Part shown: positions 1-9,513 of the stretch, piece after piece
Position numbering within the stretch: the stretch's first letter is position 1
Layout of the letters: every line of letters begins with the position of its first letter
Assembly: GCF_003335675.1 (NCBI RefSeq)
Contig: NZ_QPHL01000012.1
Coordinates: forward strand, 62,001 to 126,000
Reading direction: 5' to 3'
DNA length: 64,000 nucleotides
Source of the DNA: Winogradskyella sp. KYW1333
GTDB taxonomy: Bacteria > Bacteroidota > Bacteroidia > Flavobacteriales > Flavobacteriaceae
Notes under the pieces: generated by a model
Told to the model about the DNA's origin: nothing
Seen by the model: the letters and a program-made list of their open reading frames with translations, nothing else
Database searches by the model: none
Position numbers and translations under genes: made by a program

Positions 1-219
1 GATTTCGAATTCAGCTTCTGAATACACAAAATTTCCAGATCGTGGGCGAATCAAAACATGAGTTGCTATGTCTAATTCTGTAATTACTTGTTTTATCACA
101 CCATAGGATGGTGTTATACCACCGACTGCTAACTCTTGACATAACTCAATACGATGCGCGCCAGCATCTTGGGCGTTTATTGCCGATTGATATGAATTAG
201 TACAAATTTCTAGTAGCAT
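1..219 (-). CDS. cutC: CutC family protein, C-terminus cut off by window edge
   Basis: The 73 visible residues start at the ATG complementary to 217-219 and run off the left edge. The N-terminus MLLEICTNSY, then DAGAHRIELC, GGITPSYG and VLIRPRSGNF, matches CutC-family TIM-barrel proteins of about 240 residues. The family was named for copper homeostasis, but its biochemical role in bacteria is not settled. The gene begins one base after the stop codon of the GH20 hexosaminidase on the same strand, so the two are probably co-transcribed. That context suggests a role linked to sugar or glycan use rather than copper, which is inference. Family assignment is secure; function is not. Confidence 0.9.
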   Translation of the reverse strand, partial: MLLEICTNSYQSAINAQDAGAHRIELCQELAVGGITPSYGVIKQVITELDIATHVLIRPRSGNFVYSEAEFEI

Positions 220-220
220 T

Positions 221-2518
221 TTAGTTCACTATTATTTCGTCAATAAAAGTCCATGCTTTGTTTCCAGCTCCTTGTTTACCATCTGGTATTGTACCATAAT
301 TTGGAACTATAAGCTTAATTATTTTTACTTTAATATTCAAGTCTTCAGGCGTGATAAAATTATAGTCAAAATTGGTGACTACTTCCTTGCGGTTATTAAT
401 TGCTACTTTGTCTGTAACTTTTGTACCATCGTCCAAGGTGAATTCCAACATTATTTTCTTCGGCGCATAGATCCATTGCCCATTTCCATTATGGAACCGT
501 GTCTTAATCGTATTAATTTCTTTTTCTTCAATTAAATGAATGGTTATCTCAATATCCTCTCCCCAAAATCCTAGCCATTCTTTATCGCCATAACGATTAT
601 CACTACCTGAAATACCATTAATTAGTCCTTCCCAGCCACTACCTGAATACGCCTTATGAGGTTGTTTATCTATTTTTATATTAGAACCAACAGCCTTATG
701 AAGATTGATGTTTTGTACAAATGTTTCGCCTAATTCTTCATCGTCATTAAAAACTTGGGCTTTTACAACTGTAGATTCTGAAATTGGAATTTTTTCTGAA
801 TACATTGTAGAATTAGAGCTAGGTTCAGCACCATCTATTGTATATCTAATTGACTTTTTTTTGGACAGTGTTTTTAACTCATAAAAAGACTTGCCTTTTA
901 CTGATATCATGTTACCTTCAATTTCATATAAGTGATTGGCATAATTTATATCTAAGAAGTCCAGTCTTTCTTGAAAATATTCCACTCTAGCCACAAAACT
1001 CTCATAATTTTTGCTCTTGGAATTAGACCAAAGTACTTCGCTCATTGCAAGTATCCGTGGAAATACCATATATTCAACTTGATCTTCGGTTGGCATATAT
1101 TCTGTCCAGATATTTCCTTGTGCTCCAAGGACAAATTTTGATTCCTCTACTGTTAAATCATCTGGAATGGGATTAAAACTATATACTTTTTCTAACGGTA
1201 AAAACCCACCAATAGATAGTGGTTCGTCATCATTTTCAGATTGATAATAATCAAAATAACAATGTGAAGTTGGTGTCATTACAACATTATGACCAGCCTT
1301 TGCTGCTTCAATTGCACCATTGGTTCCTCGCCATGACATTACCGTAGCATTTGGTGCCAAACCACCTTCTAATATTTCATCCCAACCAATAATTTGCCTT
1401 CCTTTTGAATTGAGATACTCCTCCACTCTGGTGATAAAATAATTTTGTAATTCGTGCTCATCTTTAAGCCCCTGATTCTTAATTCTAATCTGACACTTAT
1501 TACATAATTTCCATCTGGTTTTAGGAGCTTCATCACCACCAATGTGAATATATCTACTAGGAAATAACTCTAACACCTCATCCAATACATTTTCCAAAAA
1601 ATCAAAGGTTTCATCTTTTGTACAATAAATTTCTTCAAAAACACCCCATTTCTGAGCTACCTCCACTTGTTCACCTGTACATCCTAATTCTGGATAAGCA
1701 GCAATTGCTGCTTGACTATGGCCTGGCATTTCTATTTCAGGAATAATAGTCACAAATCGTTCTTGAGCATAGGCAACAATTTCTTTTACTTCTTCTTGGG
1801 TATAAAATCCTCCATATTTTTCACCATCAAATTGATGCGGTTGATCACTATAATGGCCGATTAAAGTTTGATCTCTGTATGCCGCAACTTCTTGTAATTC
1901 AGGATATTTTTTTATCTCAATTCGCCAACCCTGATCTTCAGTTAAATGCCAATGGAAGGTATTCATTTTAAGCATTGCTAAAGCATCAATATATTTCTTT
2001 ATAAAATCTACAGAGAACATATGTCTTCCAACATCTAAATGCATTCCTCTGTATGGAAATTGAGGCTTATCCTTAATAGTTAGGGCCTTAATTTTAACTT
2101 CACTATTCTTAAAAGTTCCGTCTTCAAAACTTGTTGGTAAAAGTTGTCTAAAAGATTGAATAGCATAGAAAGCACCTCGATCTGTGCTTGCTTCAATCTT
2201 TATTTCGTTTTTTGAAATTTGAAGGTTGTAAGCTTCTGCCTCTAAAGTATCATTCTTAGAAAATCGAATCTCATCCCCTTTTTTCAAATTGAACCCACTA
2301 CCAGATTTTATATATGATTTTAAAAAATCTGTACTGATGGAAAATTGATTGTTTGAATTAATTCCTGTATCGCTATTTAAAACGAAATAATCTTCAGAAG
2401 TCTCTATTGTATCCGGATTTGGTAATATAGATACAATTTCCTCTTCAAAATATTGATCCTTACAACTTATAATTAAAATGGATAAAATGAAAATACGAAC
2501 AAAGGTCTTGAAATGCAT
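221..2518 (-). CDS. GH20 beta-N-acetylhexosaminidase lipoprotein
   Basis: This 765-residue exported lipoprotein should remove terminal beta-linked GlcNAc or GalNAc from glycans. The N-terminus is a short hydrophobic signal ending in a LIISC lipobox (Cys19). A GH20b-like domain (about 30-150) precedes the GH20 barrel (about 153-515), which carries FHWHLTEDQGW near 190 and HIGGDEAPKTRW with the catalytic Asp-Glu pair at 329-330. The C-terminus has a chitobiase-like Fn3 segment (about 545-610) and an F5/8-type carbohydrate-binding-like module ending in FIDEIIVN. It is divergent from the GH92 mannosidase and followed one base later by cutC. Its start ATG lies inside an ATGCAT palindrome that also gives an ATG on the other strand. 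Activity is inferred from intact motifs. Confidence 0.95.
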   Translation of the reverse strand: MHFKTFVRIFILSILIISCKDQYFEEEIVSILPNPDTIETSEDYFVLNSDTGINSNNQFSISTDFLKSYIKSGSGFNLKKGDEIRFSKNDTLEAEAYNLQISKNEIKIEASTDRGAFYAIQSFRQLLPTSFEDGTFKNSEVKIKALTIKDKPQFPYRGMHLDVGRHMFSVDFIKKYIDALAMLKMNTFHWHLTEDQGWRIEIKKYPELQEVAAYRDQTLIGHYSDQPHQFDGEKYGGFYTQEEVKEIVAYAQERFVTIIPEIEMPGHSQAAIAAYPELGCTGEQVEVAQKWGVFEEIYCTKDETFDFLENVLDEVLELFPSRYIHIGGDEAPKTRWKLCNKCQIRIKNQGLKDEHELQNYFITRVEEYLNSKGRQIIGWDEILEGGLAPNATVMSWRGTNGAIEAAKAGHNVVMTPTSHCYFDYYQSENDDEPLSIGGFLPLEKVYSFNPIPDDLTVEESKFVLGAQGNIWTEYMPTEDQVEYMVFPRILAMSEVLWSNSKSKNYESFVARVEYFQERLDFLDINYANHLYEIEGNMISVKGKSFYELKTLSKKKSIRYTIDGAEPSSNSTMYSEKIPISESTVVKAQVFNDDEELGETFVQNINLHKAVGSNIKIDKQPHKAYSGSGWEGLINGISGSDNRYGDKEWLGFWGEDIEITIHLIEEKEINTIKTRFHNGNGQWIYAPKKIMLEFTLDDGTKVTDKVAINNRKEVVTNFDYNFITPEDLNIKVKIIKLIVPNYGTIPDGKQGAGNKAWTFIDEIIVN

Positions 2519-2557
2519 TTTAGTATATTAGATGCATTAAATTTAGCAATCTTTTTG

Positions 2558-5503
2558 ATGACCTTTAAACTACCCTCTGTTTTAATCGTTTTTGCTTTAC
2601 TAATAAGCTGTAATACCTCAACAACAATTACCGTAGCAAAAAAAGATCAACCTCTAATCAACTATGTAAATACTTTTATTGGTACTGGTGGTCATGGTCA
2701 TACATATCCTGGTGCAACATTGCCTTTTGGCATGATGCAGTTAAGCCCTGATACGCGTTTAGAAGGTTGGGATGGATGTTCTGGCTATCATTACTCGGAT
2801 AGTTATATCTACGGCTTTTCCCATACACATCTGAGCGGTACAGGGATAAGCGATTATGGCGACGTACTTTTAATGCCAACAAATAAAATTCAATTTAATA
2901 ATGGAGCTGATGGTAATGATGGCTATCGTGCACACTTTTCACACGATAATGAATCTGCAGAACCAGGATATTACAAGGTACATTTAGACACTACAAATAT
3001 CGATGTTGAATTGACCGTATCATTACGTAGCGGCATCCATAAGTATCAATATCCCTCAAAGGATAACCAATACATCGTCCTAGATTTACAACATCGAGAT
3101 AAATTGCTTGATTACAAAATTAATAAGCTAAATGATTTTGAAATAAGCGGTAACAGGCATTCATCTGCTTGGGCAAAAGACCAACGGTTATTTTATCATA
3201 TTAAATTTTCACATCCAATCAAGGACATAGTTTATGACGATGGTGAAGGTCTTGCGCTTTCAAAGAATTATAAATTTAAAAGTAAAAAAGCAGTATTACT
3301 TTTAGATAATCCCAATAACGAGCCTATTTACACCAAAGTCGGGATTTCAGCTGTGGATGAAAAGGGAGCTCGCGAGAATTTGTATGCAGAAATTGGCGAT
3401 AAATCTTTTGAGACCGTTAAAAAAGAAGCACAAGATTACTGGGAGTCTCAACTTTCAAAAATTGTGATTGAAAATGATAACCTTGATAGAAAATCCAATT
3501 TCTATACAGCGCTATACCACACAATGATAGCGCCTAATCGCTATCAAGATGTAGATGGCCGTTATAGAGGTATGGATTTAGATATTCATCATGCCGACTT
3601 CGATTACTATACTGTATTCTCCCTTTGGGACACCTACAGGGCAGCTCATCCTCTGTATACCATAATAGAACAAGAAAAAACCAATGACTTTATAAATACT
3701 TTTTTAGCGAAATATGATGAAGGTGGTATAATACCAATGTGGGATTTGGCAAGTAATTATACCGATTGTATGATTGGTTATCATGCTGTTCCGGTGGTTG
3801 CTGACGCCTATCTCAAAGGTATTAGAGACTATGACGCAGAAAAGGCTTTTGAAGCCATGAAACATTCGGCGACAAGAGATAAGTTTGGGTTAGAGGCTTA
3901 TAAAAAATATGGTTTTATTCCTGTAGATGAAGAAAGTGAATCGGTCTCAAAAACCTTAGAATATGCCTATGATGATTGGACCATTGCACAAATGGCAAAA
4001 GCAATGGGTAAAGACGAAGATTACAAGACATACATTCAACGTGCGCAGTACTACAAAAATGTATTTGACCCTGAAAGTAAATTTATGAGAGGTCGTTTCA
4101 GAAATACTTGGTTTTCACCATTTGATCCTTATGAGGTTAACTTTAATTATACTGAAGCAAATTCATGGCAGTACAGTTTTTATGTTCCACAGGATATTTC
4201 AGGTTTTATGAATCTACTAGGAGGAAAAGACAAACTCCAAAATCAGTTAGATGAGTTGTTCAATGCTAAAACTGAAACTTCTGGTCGAGATCAATCTGAT
4301 ATTACAGGACTAATTGGTCAGTATGCCCATGGTAACGAACCAAGTCATCATATGGCATATCTCTATAATTTTGTAGGTCGCCCTCATAAAACCATGGAGA
4401 AAGTTCATCAAATATTAACCGAACTGTACACAAATACTCCAGATGGCATCTCCGGTAACGAAGACTGTGGACAAATGAGTGCATGGTATGTATTTTCTTC
4501 TATGGGATTTTACCCAGTAACTCCTGGAAATAATCAATATATCATTGGAACGCCCTTATTTGACAAAGCTTCAATTAATCTAGAAAACGGCAATGTGTTC
4601 ACTATTAAAAGCTACGATCTAAGTGAAACTAATATTTATATTGAGTCCGTTTATTTAAATGGTAAAAAGTTGGATAGAACTTACCTTACGCATGATGAAA
4701 TAATGAAGGGAGGCTCTTTAGAATTCCATATGAATGATAATCCATCCGTTTGGGGAAGCAGAGATAGCCAACGTCCAACAACTGAAATTAAGGATCATAT
4801 TATTCTGCCTTCTCCATATATTGAAAAAGGCGATATTACATTTAGAGGGTCTACGGAAGTGGTCTTAAATACGTCTGAGGAGATTGCAAAAATATACTAT
4901 GCTTTAAATGATGAAGACTTTAAACTTTACAAATCACCATTCACTATTTCCGAAGATACTGAAGTGAAATTGTATTCTGAAAAGGGTGCATTAAAAAGCC
5001 CTGTGTTAACCACTCCTTTTTACAAAATTGATCCTAATTTGAGCATTAAACTAGAAAGTGAGTACACCAACCAATACTCCGCAGGTGGCAATGATGCCCT
5101 AATAGATGGTATAAGAAGCACCAAGAACTATAGAACAGGAAGTTGGCAAGGCTATTGGAATACTGATGTCGTTGCTACTGTAGATTTAGGTTCAGTAAAA
5201 CCAATTTATACTTTAAAAGTGAATTTTTTAAGAGATCAAGGGGCATGGATATTTTTACCAAAGGCTGTTGATATTTTTACGTCTGTTGATGGAAATAATT
5301 TTCAAAAACAGATGACTTGGAAATTTAATGCAGAAGTCAAAAACGAGACAATTGATATAGAAACAGTCCACCTTTCAAAATTAGGTGAAACAAGATTTGT
5401 AAAAATCATCGCCAAAAAACTAGGCGGTTTACCAGAGTGGCACATTGGTCATCCTATGGACGGTAAAAGCTGGATTTTCATTGATGAAATATCTATTAAG
5501 TAA
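2558..5503 (+). CDS. GH92 alpha-mannosidase lipoprotein
   Basis: This glycoside hydrolase 92 protein (981 residues from the chosen start) should trim alpha-linked mannose, typically alpha-1,2, from N-glycans. Family signatures are NTFIGTGGHGHTYPGATLPFG near the N-terminus, SLWDTYRAAHPLY, GNEPSHHMAYLY near residue 592 and GNEDCGQMSAWY near 633. An upstream in-frame ATG exists at 2513. I prefer 2558 because it gives MTFKLPSVLIVFALLISC, a clean lipoprotein signal. The C-terminus carries the same Fn3-like plus F5/8-like pair as the GH20 enzyme across the divergent start. It is followed 14 bases later by an MFS transporter and then a glycosylasparaginase, forming an operon for N-glycan breakdown. 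A surface or periplasmic location is inferred. Confidence 0.95.
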   Translation: MTFKLPSVLIVFALLISCNTSTTITVAKKDQPLINYVNTFIGTGGHGHTYPGATLPFGMMQLSPDTRLEGWDGCSGYHYSDSYIYGFSHTHLSGTGISDYGDVLLMPTNKIQFNNGADGNDGYRAHFSHDNESAEPGYYKVHLDTTNIDVELTVSLRSGIHKYQYPSKDNQYIVLDLQHRDKLLDYKINKLNDFEISGNRHSSAWAKDQRLFYHIKFSHPIKDIVYDDGEGLALSKNYKFKSKKAVLLLDNPNNEPIYTKVGISAVDEKGARENLYAEIGDKSFETVKKEAQDYWESQLSKIVIENDNLDRKSNFYTALYHTMIAPNRYQDVDGRYRGMDLDIHHADFDYYTVFSLWDTYRAAHPLYTIIEQEKTNDFINTFLAKYDEGGIIPMWDLASNYTDCMIGYHAVPVVADAYLKGIRDYDAEKAFEAMKHSATRDKFGLEAYKKYGFIPVDEESESVSKTLEYAYDDWTIAQMAKAMGKDEDYKTYIQRAQYYKNVFDPESKFMRGRFRNTWFSPFDPYEVNFNYTEANSWQYSFYVPQDISGFMNLLGGKDKLQNQLDELFNAKTETSGRDQSDITGLIGQYAHGNEPSHHMAYLYNFVGRPHKTMEKVHQILTELYTNTPDGISGNEDCGQMSAWYVFSSMGFYPVTPGNNQYIIGTPLFDKASINLENGNVFTIKSYDLSETNIYIESVYLNGKKLDRTYLTHDEIMKGGSLEFHMNDNPSVWGSRDSQRPTTEIKDHIILPSPYIEKGDITFRGSTEVVLNTSEEIAKIYYALNDEDFKLYKSPFTISEDTEVKLYSEKGALKSPVLTTPFYKIDPNLSIKLESEYTNQYSAGGNDALIDGIRSTKNYRTGSWQGYWNTDVVATVDLGSVKPIYTLKVNFLRDQGAWIFLPKAVDIFTSVDGNNFQKQMTWKFNAEVKNETIDIETVHLSKLGETRFVKIIAKKLGGLPEWHIGHPMDGKSWIFIDEISIK

Positions 5504-5517
5504 AAAACAAACTAACC

Positions 5518-6825
5518 ATGAATCAAACTAAATCTTATCAATCATCTTTTATCCTATTAACTACATTATTCTTTTTATGGGGATTTATTACAGTGCTTGT
5601 AGATTCTCTTATACCGAGATTGAGAGAGTTATTTACACTTACTTATTTTCAAGCAGGCATGGTACAGTTTGCATTTTTTGGTGCATATTTCTTACTGTCA
5701 ATCCCAGCAAGTTATATACTTTCGAAAATTGGTTATAAACGAGGTATTATTCTAGGACTATTCACCATGGCATTGGGATGTTTATTATTTTATCCCGCAG
5801 CCTCATATCGTGTCTTTGGTATATTTATGCTAGCCTATTTTATTCTGGCAGGTGGAATGACAATTTTACAAGTTGCGGCTAATCCTTATGTTGCTGTTTT
5901 GGGTTCTGAAGAAGGGGCATCAAGTCGATTAAATTTATCTCAAGCTTTTAACTCCTTAGGTACTGCAATAGCACCTGCTATTGGTGCTCTATTTATTTTA
6001 AGTGACACCATAAAAACTAAAGAAGAGATTGCAACTTTATCATATTCAGCCAAAGAAACTTATTTGGCTTCAGAAGCTTCAGCCGTGCAAAATCCATTTC
6101 TTGGTTTGGCCGTATTTATATTATTTATAGCAGGTATTTTCTTTTTTGCAAAACTTCCAAAACTAATTAGTGAAACCTCAACCGGTACATACGCAGAAGC
6201 TTTCAAACAAAAAAATTTAATGCTTGGTGTATTAGGTATATTCTTTTATGTTGGCGCAGAGGTTGCCATTGGCAGTTACCTTGTTAACTACTTCTTAGAT
6301 ATGAATTTGGTTGAAGTTATTAAGCAAAATGGATTTATGACTTCAATTGCTGAAGGCATTCTAAATTCTGGATTAACGGAAAATGATAATAAAGCTATCG
6401 TCGGTGTATTTGTCACTTTTTATTGGTCTGGAGCCATGGTAGGAAGATTTATTGGTTCATACCTAACAAAAATTATGAACCCAGGCAAAGTGCTTGGTAT
6501 TTTTGCAACAATGGCTATTGCTCTCATTATCGTCTCAATAAGTACAACTGGCATAGTTAGCATGTGGAGTATTCTAGCCGTCGGACTTTTTAATTCAATT
6601 ATGTTTCCAACTATATTTACACTTGCCATTGATGGTATAGGTGAGCTCAAACCTAAAGGCTCAGGTCTTTTATGTACAGCAATAGTGGGGGGTGCAATAA
6701 TTCCTCCTCTATATGGAAATTTTGTGGATAATGTAGGATTTAAAACAGCCTTGATGTTCATCATTTTATGCTATGTATATATATTATGGTATGGTTATAA
6801 AAATTCTAAAAAAACATTAATATGA
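5518..6825 (+). CDS. MFS sugar transporter (FucP/NagP-like)
   Basis: This 435-residue integral membrane protein with about 12 helices belongs to the FucP/GluP/NagP branch of the major facilitator superfamily, which imports fucose, glucose/galactose or N-acetylglucosamine by cation symport. Visible family features include FFLWGFITVLVDSLIPRLRE in helix 1, GGMTILQVAANPYVAVLG around helix 4 with SRLNLSQAFNSLGTAIAP, and the paired second half with GAEVAIGSYLVNYF. It lies between the GH92 mannosidase and the glycosylasparaginase, overlapping the latter by four bases (ATGA). From this context GlcNAc or mannose released from N-glycans is the likely cargo. Substrate is inference. Confidence 0.9.
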   Translation: MNQTKSYQSSFILLTTLFFLWGFITVLVDSLIPRLRELFTLTYFQAGMVQFAFFGAYFLLSIPASYILSKIGYKRGIILGLFTMALGCLLFYPAASYRVFGIFMLAYFILAGGMTILQVAANPYVAVLGSEEGASSRLNLSQAFNSLGTAIAPAIGALFILSDTIKTKEEIATLSYSAKETYLASEASAVQNPFLGLAVFILFIAGIFFFAKLPKLISETSTGTYAEAFKQKNLMLGVLGIFFYVGAEVAIGSYLVNYFLDMNLVEVIKQNGFMTSIAEGILNSGLTENDNKAIVGVFVTFYWSGAMVGRFIGSYLTKIMNPGKVLGIFATMAIALIIVSISTTGIVSMWSILAVGLFNSIMFPTIFTLAIDGIGELKPKGSGLLCTAIVGGAIIPPLYGNFVDNVGFKTALMFIILCYVYILWYGYKNSKKTLI

Positions 6826-7826
6826 ATCGCAGAAAATTTATAAAAAATGCTTCATTGACAGGAGCAGGTATAGCGATAGGCTCGACTATGATTAATTGTT
6901 CTGAAGACAACGCGAAGGACAAACAAACGGCATTAAATACTAATGTAAAAGCTAAGTTACCCTTAGTTATTGCCACATGGCATGTAGAAAATGCTACAGC
7001 AAAAGCTATGGAAGTTTTAGAAGCTGGAGGCAATGCACTTGATGCCGTTGAACAAGGCTGTATGATAGAAGAGGCGAATGAAAAAGGGCAATCAGTTGGT
7101 AAAGGTGGATTACCTGATAGAGATGGACATGTCACTCTAGATGCTTGTATCATGGATAAAAATGGAAACTGTGGCGCTGTTGTTTATCTTCAAAATATTA
7201 CACATGCGGTTTCAGTAGCACGAAAAGTAATGGAAGACACACCTCATGTAATGCTTGCTGGAGAAGGTGCTAAACAATTTGCCATTTCTAAAGGCTTTGA
7301 AGCTGAAGATTTGTTAACTGAAGCCTCTAAAAAGGTTTGGGAAGAATGGAAAGTAAAAAGTGAATACAAGCCAATTATAAATATTGAAAATCATGATACC
7401 ATTGGCATGTTAGCATTAGATAAGAATGGAGATATATCTGGTGCTTGTACCACGAGTGGTCTTGCTTACAAAATGGCAGGACGTGTGGGAGATTCACCCA
7501 TAATTGGGTCTGGTCTTTTTGTAGATAATGAAGTTGGAGGATGTGTTGCGACGGGTTTAGGTGAAGAAGTTGTAAAAACAGTGGGGAGTTTTTTAGTTGT
7601 GGAATTGATGCGCCAAGGAAAATCTCCTCAAGAGGCATGCGAAGAAGCAATAGGAAGAATTGTTAATAAGCCCAACAGCAATTACAAAGACTTTCAGGTT
7701 GGCTATATTGCCGTCAACAAAAAAGGCGAGACAGGAAGTTACTCAATCCATCAGTGGTTCAGCATGACAAGGTTTCAAGATGGTATGAATGAACAAATAC
7801 AATCAAATTTTTATAATAAAGGCTAA
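6822..7826 (+). CDS. N4-(beta-N-acetylglucosaminyl)-L-asparaginase
   Basis: This 334-residue Ntn-hydrolase (glycosylasparaginase family) cleaves the GlcNAc-Asn bond that remains once an N-glycan has been removed from protein. The nucleophile is Thr193 in the NHDTIGM motif, where family members self-cleave into alpha and beta chains. CTTSGLAYKMAGRVGDSPIIG and GCVATGLGEE downstream form the substrate pocket. The N-terminus has a twin-arginine motif (NRRKFIK) and a possible lipobox (MINCSE), suggesting Tat export of a folded precursor. It overlaps the MFS transporter by four bases. Its stop overlaps the convergent aldehyde dehydrogenase. It completes the GH20-GH92-transporter set for full N-glycan dismantling. 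Confidence 0.95.
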   Translation: MNRRKFIKNASLTGAGIAIGSTMINCSEDNAKDKQTALNTNVKAKLPLVIATWHVENATAKAMEVLEAGGNALDAVEQGCMIEEANEKGQSVGKGGLPDRDGHVTLDACIMDKNGNCGAVVYLQNITHAVSVARKVMEDTPHVMLAGEGAKQFAISKGFEAEDLLTEASKKVWEEWKVKSEYKPIINIENHDTIGMLALDKNGDISGACTTSGLAYKMAGRVGDSPIIGSGLFVDNEVGGCVATGLGEEVVKTVGSFLVVELMRQGKSPQEACEEAIGRIVNKPNSNYKDFQVGYIAVNKKGETGSYSIHQWFSMTRFQDGMNEQIQSNFYNKG

Positions 7827-9235
7827 AACCACTTAATAGTTAGCCTCGCAAGTTTTTCCTTAAAACTAGTATATGGTGGAAATAAAAATTCCGTAGCACC
7901 AAAGAAATGTTGTTTTACAATTGCGCGTTCATTACTAAAAGCCTTAAAACCAAAAAAACCATGGCTCTTACCAATACCACTGTGATTTGTTCCACCAAAA
8001 GGCAAATTATGGTTTGCATAATGTATCACATTATTATTTATGCATGTTCCTCCTGCCCTAGTATTTTTGATTACCTTATTTACAAAATATTTATTCTTAC
8101 TGTATACATACAATGCTAGTGGACGCTCTTTGGAATTTATATAATCAATTGCATCATCAAGAGTATTGTATGAAACTATGGGCAGAATAGGCCCAAATAT
8201 TTCTTCCTTAAGCAAAGAAACATTTTTATCTAGATCAGTAATAATTGTTGGAGCTATAAACTTGCTGTCTTCATTATGTTGACCACCAGTAATAATTTTT
8301 GCATTTAATGATTCGGCATTTTCTAAATGAGAGACTAATCGCTTAAAATGCTCAGGTGTTACAATTCTCGCATAAGAATTTGATGCTTTTGGCTCCTTAG
8401 AATAAAAATGCTCAATCCACCTTATACAAGAATTTATAAACTCATCCTTTACGCTTTCATCGATTAACACATAATCTGGTGAGACACAAATTTGTCCTGC
8501 ATTTAAAAACTTACCCCAAATAACCTTTTTAGCTGCTTGTTTAATATTTACAGATTTATCTATAATTGTTGGAGACTTTCCTCCTAACTCCAAAGTAACC
8601 GAAGCAAGATGTTTGGCGGCAGCTGTCATCACAATTTTACCAACATTGGGAGAACCCGTAAAGTATATGTGATTAAATGGTAACTTCAAAAGCTCTGTAG
8701 ATGTTTCAACCTCTCCTTCGACTAAAGCAACTTCTTCTTCATCAAATATATCTTTTATGATGGTAGCCATTAAAGCAGAGGAGTTTGGTGTCATCTCTGA
8801 AGGTTTTATTATAGCAGTATTACCAGCTGCAATTGCAGAGATCAAAGGTCCAAAGGTTAGGTTAAAGGGAAAATTCCAAGGAGAGACTATTAGACAAACA
8901 CCCTTAGGTTCATATATGTAATACGAACTAGAACCCAACATGGACAGCGGTGTTTTAACCTTTTGCTTTCGTATCCATTTATGCAAATTCTTCTTGATAT
9001 ATTTAATATCTCCAATAATTTGATAGACTTCCGATAGTTCAGATTCTACCTTTGGTTTCCCCAAATCTTTGAATAATACATTATTAATTTGTTCTCGATA
9101 AGTGAATTCTATAGCTCGTTGAAGTGCATTTAACTTGTTAATTCTCTGATTATAAGTAGTTTGTGCAACCTTGTATTGATTTTCCTTTTGCCTTGAAAAG
9201 AGCTTAAAGTATGGGTTTTCAGATATTTGCGTCAT
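7823..9235 (-). CDS. NAD(P)-dependent aldehyde dehydrogenase (ALDH3-like)
   Basis: This 470-residue aldehyde dehydrogenase oxidises an aldehyde to the acid; its length and C-terminus (FPPYTSFKEKLARLTIKWF) fit the ALDH3 branch, which often acts on medium or long-chain or aromatic aldehydes. Motifs present are the cofactor-binding SPWNFPFNLTFGPLISA, the TGSPNVGK Rossmann turn, the general-base Glu in VTLELGGKSP (about 216) and the catalytic Cys250 in NAGQICVSPD. It is transcribed toward the glycosylasparaginase and their stop codons overlap. No partner gene hints at the substrate. The upstream region on its own strand contains the 21-bp direct repeats at 9274 and 9376. Confidence 0.93.
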   Translation of the reverse strand: MTQISENPYFKLFSRQKENQYKVAQTTYNQRINKLNALQRAIEFTYREQINNVLFKDLGKPKVESELSEVYQIIGDIKYIKKNLHKWIRKQKVKTPLSMLGSSSYYIYEPKGVCLIVSPWNFPFNLTFGPLISAIAAGNTAIIKPSEMTPNSSALMATIIKDIFDEEEVALVEGEVETSTELLKLPFNHIYFTGSPNVGKIVMTAAAKHLASVTLELGGKSPTIIDKSVNIKQAAKKVIWGKFLNAGQICVSPDYVLIDESVKDEFINSCIRWIEHFYSKEPKASNSYARIVTPEHFKRLVSHLENAESLNAKIITGGQHNEDSKFIAPTIITDLDKNVSLLKEEIFGPILPIVSYNTLDDAIDYINSKERPLALYVYSKNKYFVNKVIKNTRAGGTCINNNVIHYANHNLPFGGTNHSGIGKSHGFFGFKAFSNERAIVKQHFFGATEFLFPPYTSFKEKLARLTIKWF

Positions 9236-9273
9236 TTTCTATCCTTATGTTTATTGGGATTGAAGCTAAATTA

Positions 9274-9294
9274 GTGTATTTCATCGATGTTTTT
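9274..9294. repeat. 21-bp direct repeat, copy 1
   Basis: This copy contains GTGTATTTCATCGATG followed by a T-run and has a perfect palindromic core, CATCGATG. An identical 21-bp copy lies at 9376-9396, 102 bp downstream. The pair sits in the non-coding spacer between the divergent aldehyde dehydrogenase and the small exported protein. It could be a pair of regulator-binding sites; no regulator is identified. Confidence 0.6.
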
Positions 9295-9375
9295 GTAAAT
9301 CTTTTGCATTTCAACCAGAAATCCGTTTTAATTAACCCCAAACCCAATGTTTTTAATGGGTTGCAGACCGATTTT

Positions 9376-9396
9376 GTGTATTTCATCGATGTTTTT
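9376..9396. repeat. 21-bp direct repeat, copy 2
   Basis: Second copy of the repeat whose core is CATCGATG, identical over 21 bases to the copy at 9274. Between the copies lies a small inverted repeat (AACCCA...TGGGTT). The distance to the next start codon (9514) is about 117 bases, compatible with an upstream regulatory element. Confidence 0.6.
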
Positions 9397-9513
9397 TACA
9401 ATCGCTTACCGGTTATCTAATTATCGTCTTGATTCATCCAAAATTTTAAGTTAAGCCTATCATATGACGTTAATTTGTATCGAAGTTAATAGTAAAAATA
9501 ACTTCAACCACTT

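Noticed and set aside
2513-2557. Upstream ATG extension of the GH92 gene
   Set aside because: The added 15 residues break the lipoprotein signal layout that begins cleanly at 2558; kept only as an alternative.
9211-9420. Open frame of 69 codons on the plus strand over the repeat-bearing spacer
   Set aside because: It owes its repeated VYFIDVF segments to the DNA repeats, starts inside the aldehyde dehydrogenase gene and has no protein-like composition or terminator.
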